The notes beneath the pieces were generated by a model that searched no databases, was not told where the DNA came from, and saw only the letters and a list, made by a program, of their open reading frames with translations. Both the position numbers and the translations under genes were made by a program. From Clostridium estertheticum (GTDB lineage Bacteria; Bacillota; Clostridia; Clostridiales; Clostridiaceae): a stretch of 64,000 nucleotides of DNA. The stretch is from assembly GCF_026650985.1 (NCBI RefSeq), contig NZ_CP086239.1, forward strand, positions 4,552,501 to 4,616,500. The letters are read 5' to 3'. This document shows positions 61,513-64,000 of this stretch, piece by piece; position 1 is the stretch's first letter, and each line of letters begins with the position of its first letter.

Positions 61513-62437
61513 TTTTATCTTCCACTCCTTTTAAATTATCAATAGTTTCTTTATTAAACACTTTATCCATTTTTTCCATGAGTCCTAGCTCTAGTATATT
61601 ACTTAATATATCTTCATTTTTAATCAAAGGCAAATTATTCAAATATTTTAAGCACGAAGAGGCACAAGTAGCCAATATAAAATCAATTCTTGGCTTAATT
61701 AATATAGAAAAACTTTTGAAATCCAGATTATCTGTATTAAGTAATGAATTTATAGCATTAAAAGAATTACTTTTTATATCTTTTTCTAAGTCATCATAAG
61801 CATCTATAATATATATCCATTTACCTAAATTATATCCAAGCCAGTATAAATCATCTTTAAAAGAGGCTTCTTTATAATAGAAAGATATTATAAAACCTGT
61901 AAGATCAGCAAAGACATGCGATAACCCATCTATAGATAGCTGTTCATCTATAGATAGATGCTCATCAATGCCCATATCATTATGATTTGCCTCTAGAGTG
62001 TTTAGAAGTAACAGTTTGTCTTTTGTATACTCCATTACATCAGTATATGATAATTCTGCTTTTGGTAAATAGGTTTTTAAAAATATTGAATAAATTTTGC
62101 TCTTCATTGTTTTATTATCTTGGACATCATCTATTAGTTTATAATAAGCTAATGTAACATTGCAAAAAGCAGCGTAATCTAAAGCTTTATTATTATTTAT
62201 CATAAGTCTTTTTTTTAATGGGTGTATTAAACATTTAAATTTAACGAAATTATATTTACTTTCTGATAAGGAATCCAAAAGTACTGCTAAAAATGTCATG
62301 TCAAAATTTAGAGTAAGTCTTGGAAGATTACCAAAATCATTTTTTATGGAATTACATAGACCACAATAATAAGCTTTGAATTTTTCGTAGTCTTTTATCT
62401 TCATTTCCATTTTACATGGAGTTACATATCCAAACAT
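61496..62437 (-). CDS. DUF5685 family protein
   Basis: 313 residues, mostly alpha-helical. N-terminal Cys motif C8 and YYCGLC (C25, C28). Two aspartate clusters, LIDDVQD (D103, D104, D107) and [11 protein letters not shown] (D212, D215, D216, D220), resemble the metal-binding pairs of all-alpha isoprenoid synthases; I regard this as suggestive only. An 18-base tandem duplication encodes [12 protein letters not shown] at 157-168. Family DUF5685 has no known function. It overlaps the CYTH stop by one base and the J-domain start by 17, so all three are coupled. Confidence 0.85.
   Translation of the reverse strand: MFGYVTPCKMEMKIKDYEKFKAYYCGLCNSIKNDFGNLPRLTLNFDMTFLAVLLDSLSESKYNFVKFKCLIHPLKKRLMINNNKALDYAAFCNVTLAYYKLIDDVQDNKTMKSKIYSIFLKTYLPKAELSYTDVMEYTKDKLLLLNTLEANHNDMGIDEHLSIDEQLSIDGLSHVFADLTGFIISFYYKEASFKDDLYWLGYNLGKWIYIIDAYDDLEKDIKSNSFNAINSLLNTDNLDFKSFSILIKPRIDFILATCASSCLKYLNNLPLIKNEDILSNILELGLMEKMDKVFNKETIDNLKGVEDKNGKSL
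61930..61965 (-). repeat. 18-base tandem duplication in the DUF5685 gene
   Basis: CTATAGATAGCTGTTCAT followed directly by CTATAGATAGATGCTCAT on the plus strand, two mismatches, in frame, adding six residues. Confidence 0.85.
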
Positions 62438-62985
62438 TATAGCTTTTCCATTAATTTTTTTGATTTTAATATTTCATAAATGCTTTTAGAGGTAGTATCT
62501 TCTAGACTGTAACCGAGTAATCTTACAACTTCTTCAATCTCAGGTTCTGATGCACTTTCAATTTCTATATAAGGAAAAGGACAGAATTCCTTCTCATTTA
62601 TGTCGATTTCTATAAGAGTATTTTTATATTTATAGCTTTCTCTATATTTTTTAATAGACTGCATAAGCTCGAGGCCTAAGGCTTCAAATATTCCCCTCGC
62701 TGCAACTTCATCTTTAATTTCAGATTCATGCTCATCCATAATTTTGTATTTTTCTTGGCTTATAAGTTTTTTTGTGGTGATATAGTGAATAGTTGAATTT
62801 TTTAAATTATCTTTAACTGTACGTATTCTTGCATAGCCTTTACCGAGTAGTAGTCTTTTATCCGAGAAATCATAAATATTATTTATTTGATCCTCTTGTT
62901 TTACTTTTAAACAATTTAAACTTAATAATTTTTCTCGAATTTCATTAACATCAATGTCTATAATTCTAAGCTCTATTTCTTTCAA
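62437..62985 (-). CDS. CYTH domain protein
   Basis: 182 residues from TTG 62985, behind AAGGAGG; the ORF extends further but its extra 13 codons overlap the ribosome site. The CYTH signature EIELR at the N-terminus, then YARIRTVKDN, KYRESYKYKNTLIEIDINE and PYIEIESASE. CYTH proteins form a triphosphate tunnel (class IV adenylate cyclase, thiamine triphosphatase, polyphosphatase); this clade's substrate is not known. First gene of the CYTH-DUF5685-DnaJ operon. Confidence 0.92.
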   Translation of the reverse strand: MKEIELRIIDIDVNEIREKLLSLNCLKVKQEDQINNIYDFSDKRLLLGKGYARIRTVKDNLKNSTIHYITTKKLISQEKYKIMDEHESEIKDEVAARGIFEALGLELMQSIKKYRESYKYKNTLIEIDINEKEFCPFPYIEIESASEPEIEEVVRLLGYSLEDTTSKSIYEILKSKKLMEKL

Positions 62986-63102
62986 AATAATCCTCCTTGA
63001 TACTCTAGGGTATATAATGATCAATCAATTAATTAACCATTAATTGTGATTATATCATAACTTAAATAAACTAACATTAATAATTCATTAAAATTATCAA
63101 TT

Positions 63103-63131
63103 TTGATAGCAATATATGACTTTGTTATAAT
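63103..63131 (+). promoter_or_regulatory. Promoter of the nucleoid-associated protein gene
   Basis: TTGATA (63103-63108), 17-base spacer, TATAAT (63126-63131). Predicted start near 63138, giving an untranslated leader of about 155 bases. Confidence 0.75.
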
Positions 63132-63156
63132 CATAAATACATAGTATAATAGTTAA

Positions 63157-63265
63157 GCACATTCAAATAAGTAAACTCATCTCTTTCAGAGCTGTTAACT
63201 AATCTCTTGTAGAGACGTTACAGTCCCTCATGAGATGCTTTAACTTGCGAATTATTTTCATGTGC
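63157..63265 (+). ncRNA. Candidate structured leader RNA upstream of the NdpA-like gene
   Basis: Nested pairings: GCACAT/ATGTGC (63157-63162 with 63260-63265), AAATAA/TTATTT, CATCTC/GAGATG (63078 offset: 63178-63183 with 63232-63237), and an inner TCTCT-TGT-AGAGA hairpin. It matches no riboswitch I recognise. It could instead be a palindromic repeat like the one at 55384. Confidence 0.5.
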
Positions 63266-63293
63266 CTTAGATAATTATTAAGGTGGTGTTTTT

Positions 63294-64000
63294 TTGGAGT
63301 ATATAAAAGAAGTTAATATAAATGAGGCTATTATTCATGTTTTAGATAACAATGCAGATGAACCTATCTTGAATGAATATGCATTAGATTTAGATGAAGA
63401 AAAATATAATTTTATACTTAAACATATTCAAAAATGCTTAAAAGATGAAGACTTAAAATATGGGGTATTTTCTCCTGAGTCAAATATAGTAAAAGATTTA
63501 TCTCAAGAATATTTAAATGGTGAGAATAATATACTCGCTGTTTCAAAGGAACTAGCAAAACAAATGTTTATTTTAATGAGAACTAAGGGGAGTATTCCTT
63601 CTTGCGATTTAATAGTAGTATCTTTTACTACGGAGTTTGGCCCAGTACTTGGTATATTTAAAATGGATTATATAAAAAACTATGTTCACATTATTGAGTT
63701 TGTGGATGAAAAATTAGGAATTGATATAGTGCCACAGTTTACTGGTCTACCTGGTAGTTCTCAAAGGATACAAAAATGCGCTTTTATAAAACCAATTAGA
63801 GATGAAAATAGTTTTGATTTAATGGTTATTGATAAAAGGAGCAAAACCAAGGATAATGAGAACCAAGAGAATGACTCAAACTATTTTATTAATAATTATT
63901 TAGGTTGCACGATTGTTGACAATGAAAGAGATGTCACTAAAAGTTTCGTAAAGGCAGTTGAAAAATTTACCCAAAATACTTTCGCAGAAAATGCAGATGA
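63294..64000 (+). CDS. 37-kDa nucleoid-associated protein (NdpA-like), 3' truncated
   Basis: First 235 codons only; the gene runs off the window. TTG start at 63294 behind AAGGTGG. MEYIKEVNINEAIIHVLDN, LKHIQKCLKD, FILMRTKGSIPSCDLIV and GIFKMDYIKNYVHII fit the PF04245 nucleoid-associated family (YejK/NdpA), which binds DNA in the cytoplasm; the role in Firmicutes is unclear. Preceded by a good promoter and a strongly folded leader. Confidence 0.82.
   Translation, partial: MEYIKEVNINEAIIHVLDNNADEPILNEYALDLDEEKYNFILKHIQKCLKDEDLKYGVFSPESNIVKDLSQEYLNGENNILAVSKELAKQMFILMRTKGSIPSCDLIVVSFTTEFGPVLGIFKMDYIKNYVHIIEFVDEKLGIDIVPQFTGLPGSSQRIQKCAFIKPIRDENSFDLMVIDKRSKTKDNENQENDSNYFINNYLGCTIVDNERDVTKSFVKAVEKFTQNTFAENAD

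Overview
The window looks like chromosome of a low-GC, spore-forming Firmicute, most likely Clostridium sensu stricto. The reasons are the AT-rich codon use, strong AGGAGG-type ribosome sites with some TTG/GTG starts, GerA-type germinant receptor genes, a desulfoferrodoxin, three T-box leaders, and clostridial families such as DUF5685 and the lmo0937 peptide. I cannot name a species. No phage, CRISPR array, rRNA, tRNA or intact transposase was seen.

Left part (1-14.4 kb): a heterodimeric ABC exporter with one degenerate ATP site is followed by two parallel beta-glucoside modules. Module 1 is bglG, PTS EIIBCA, two GH1 6-phospho-beta-glucosidases and a HAD phosphatase. Module 2 is bglG, EIIBCA and one GH1. 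In each module both the antiterminator gene and the PTS gene are preceded by a RAT antiterminator site overlapping a terminator, giving four RAT/terminator switches. The RAT sites carry module-specific base differences.

Second part (14.4-28.7 kb): a histidine kinase and a CheB-CheR-PAS fusion share the same coiled-coil/PAS unit, and a double DUF3231 protein follows. Then come asparagine synthase, a lysine riboswitch with aspartokinase and lysA, a region of palindromic elements, a DUF2651 membrane protein, a CDF metal exporter and an M18 aminopeptidase. One palindromic element has apparently inserted into the loop of a terminator.

Middle (28.8-44.3 kb): a giant NdvB/ChvB-like cyclic beta-1,2-glucan synthase of about 2,876 residues, a small acidic protein, desulfoferrodoxin, and a Trp T-box with trpS, separated by a second long palindrome. 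On the minus strand a guanidine-I riboswitch precedes a Gdx-type SMR exporter, a B3/4-domain protein and a radical SAM protein. prfC and a 51-residue membrane peptide follow.

Right part (44.5-64 kb): an ECF transporter S component; a germinant receptor locus with gerAB divergent from gerAA-gerAC; an AlbA_2-domain protein; a Tyr T-box with tyrS; a FliK-like/FlhB-tail pair (ylqG-ylqH type); a metallophosphoesterase; a DUF2225 protein; a small (p)ppGpp synthetase; and leuS with its T-box. A minus-strand operon of CYTH, DUF5685, J-domain and membrane protein genes is next, and the window ends inside a 37-kDa nucleoid-associated protein gene behind a strongly folded leader.

I did not find a clearly new defence or biosynthetic system. 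The best candidates for undescribed biology are the palindromic elements, the NdpA leader, the CYTH-DUF5685-DnaJ operon, the paired RAT/BglG specificities and the kinase/CheB-CheR pair.
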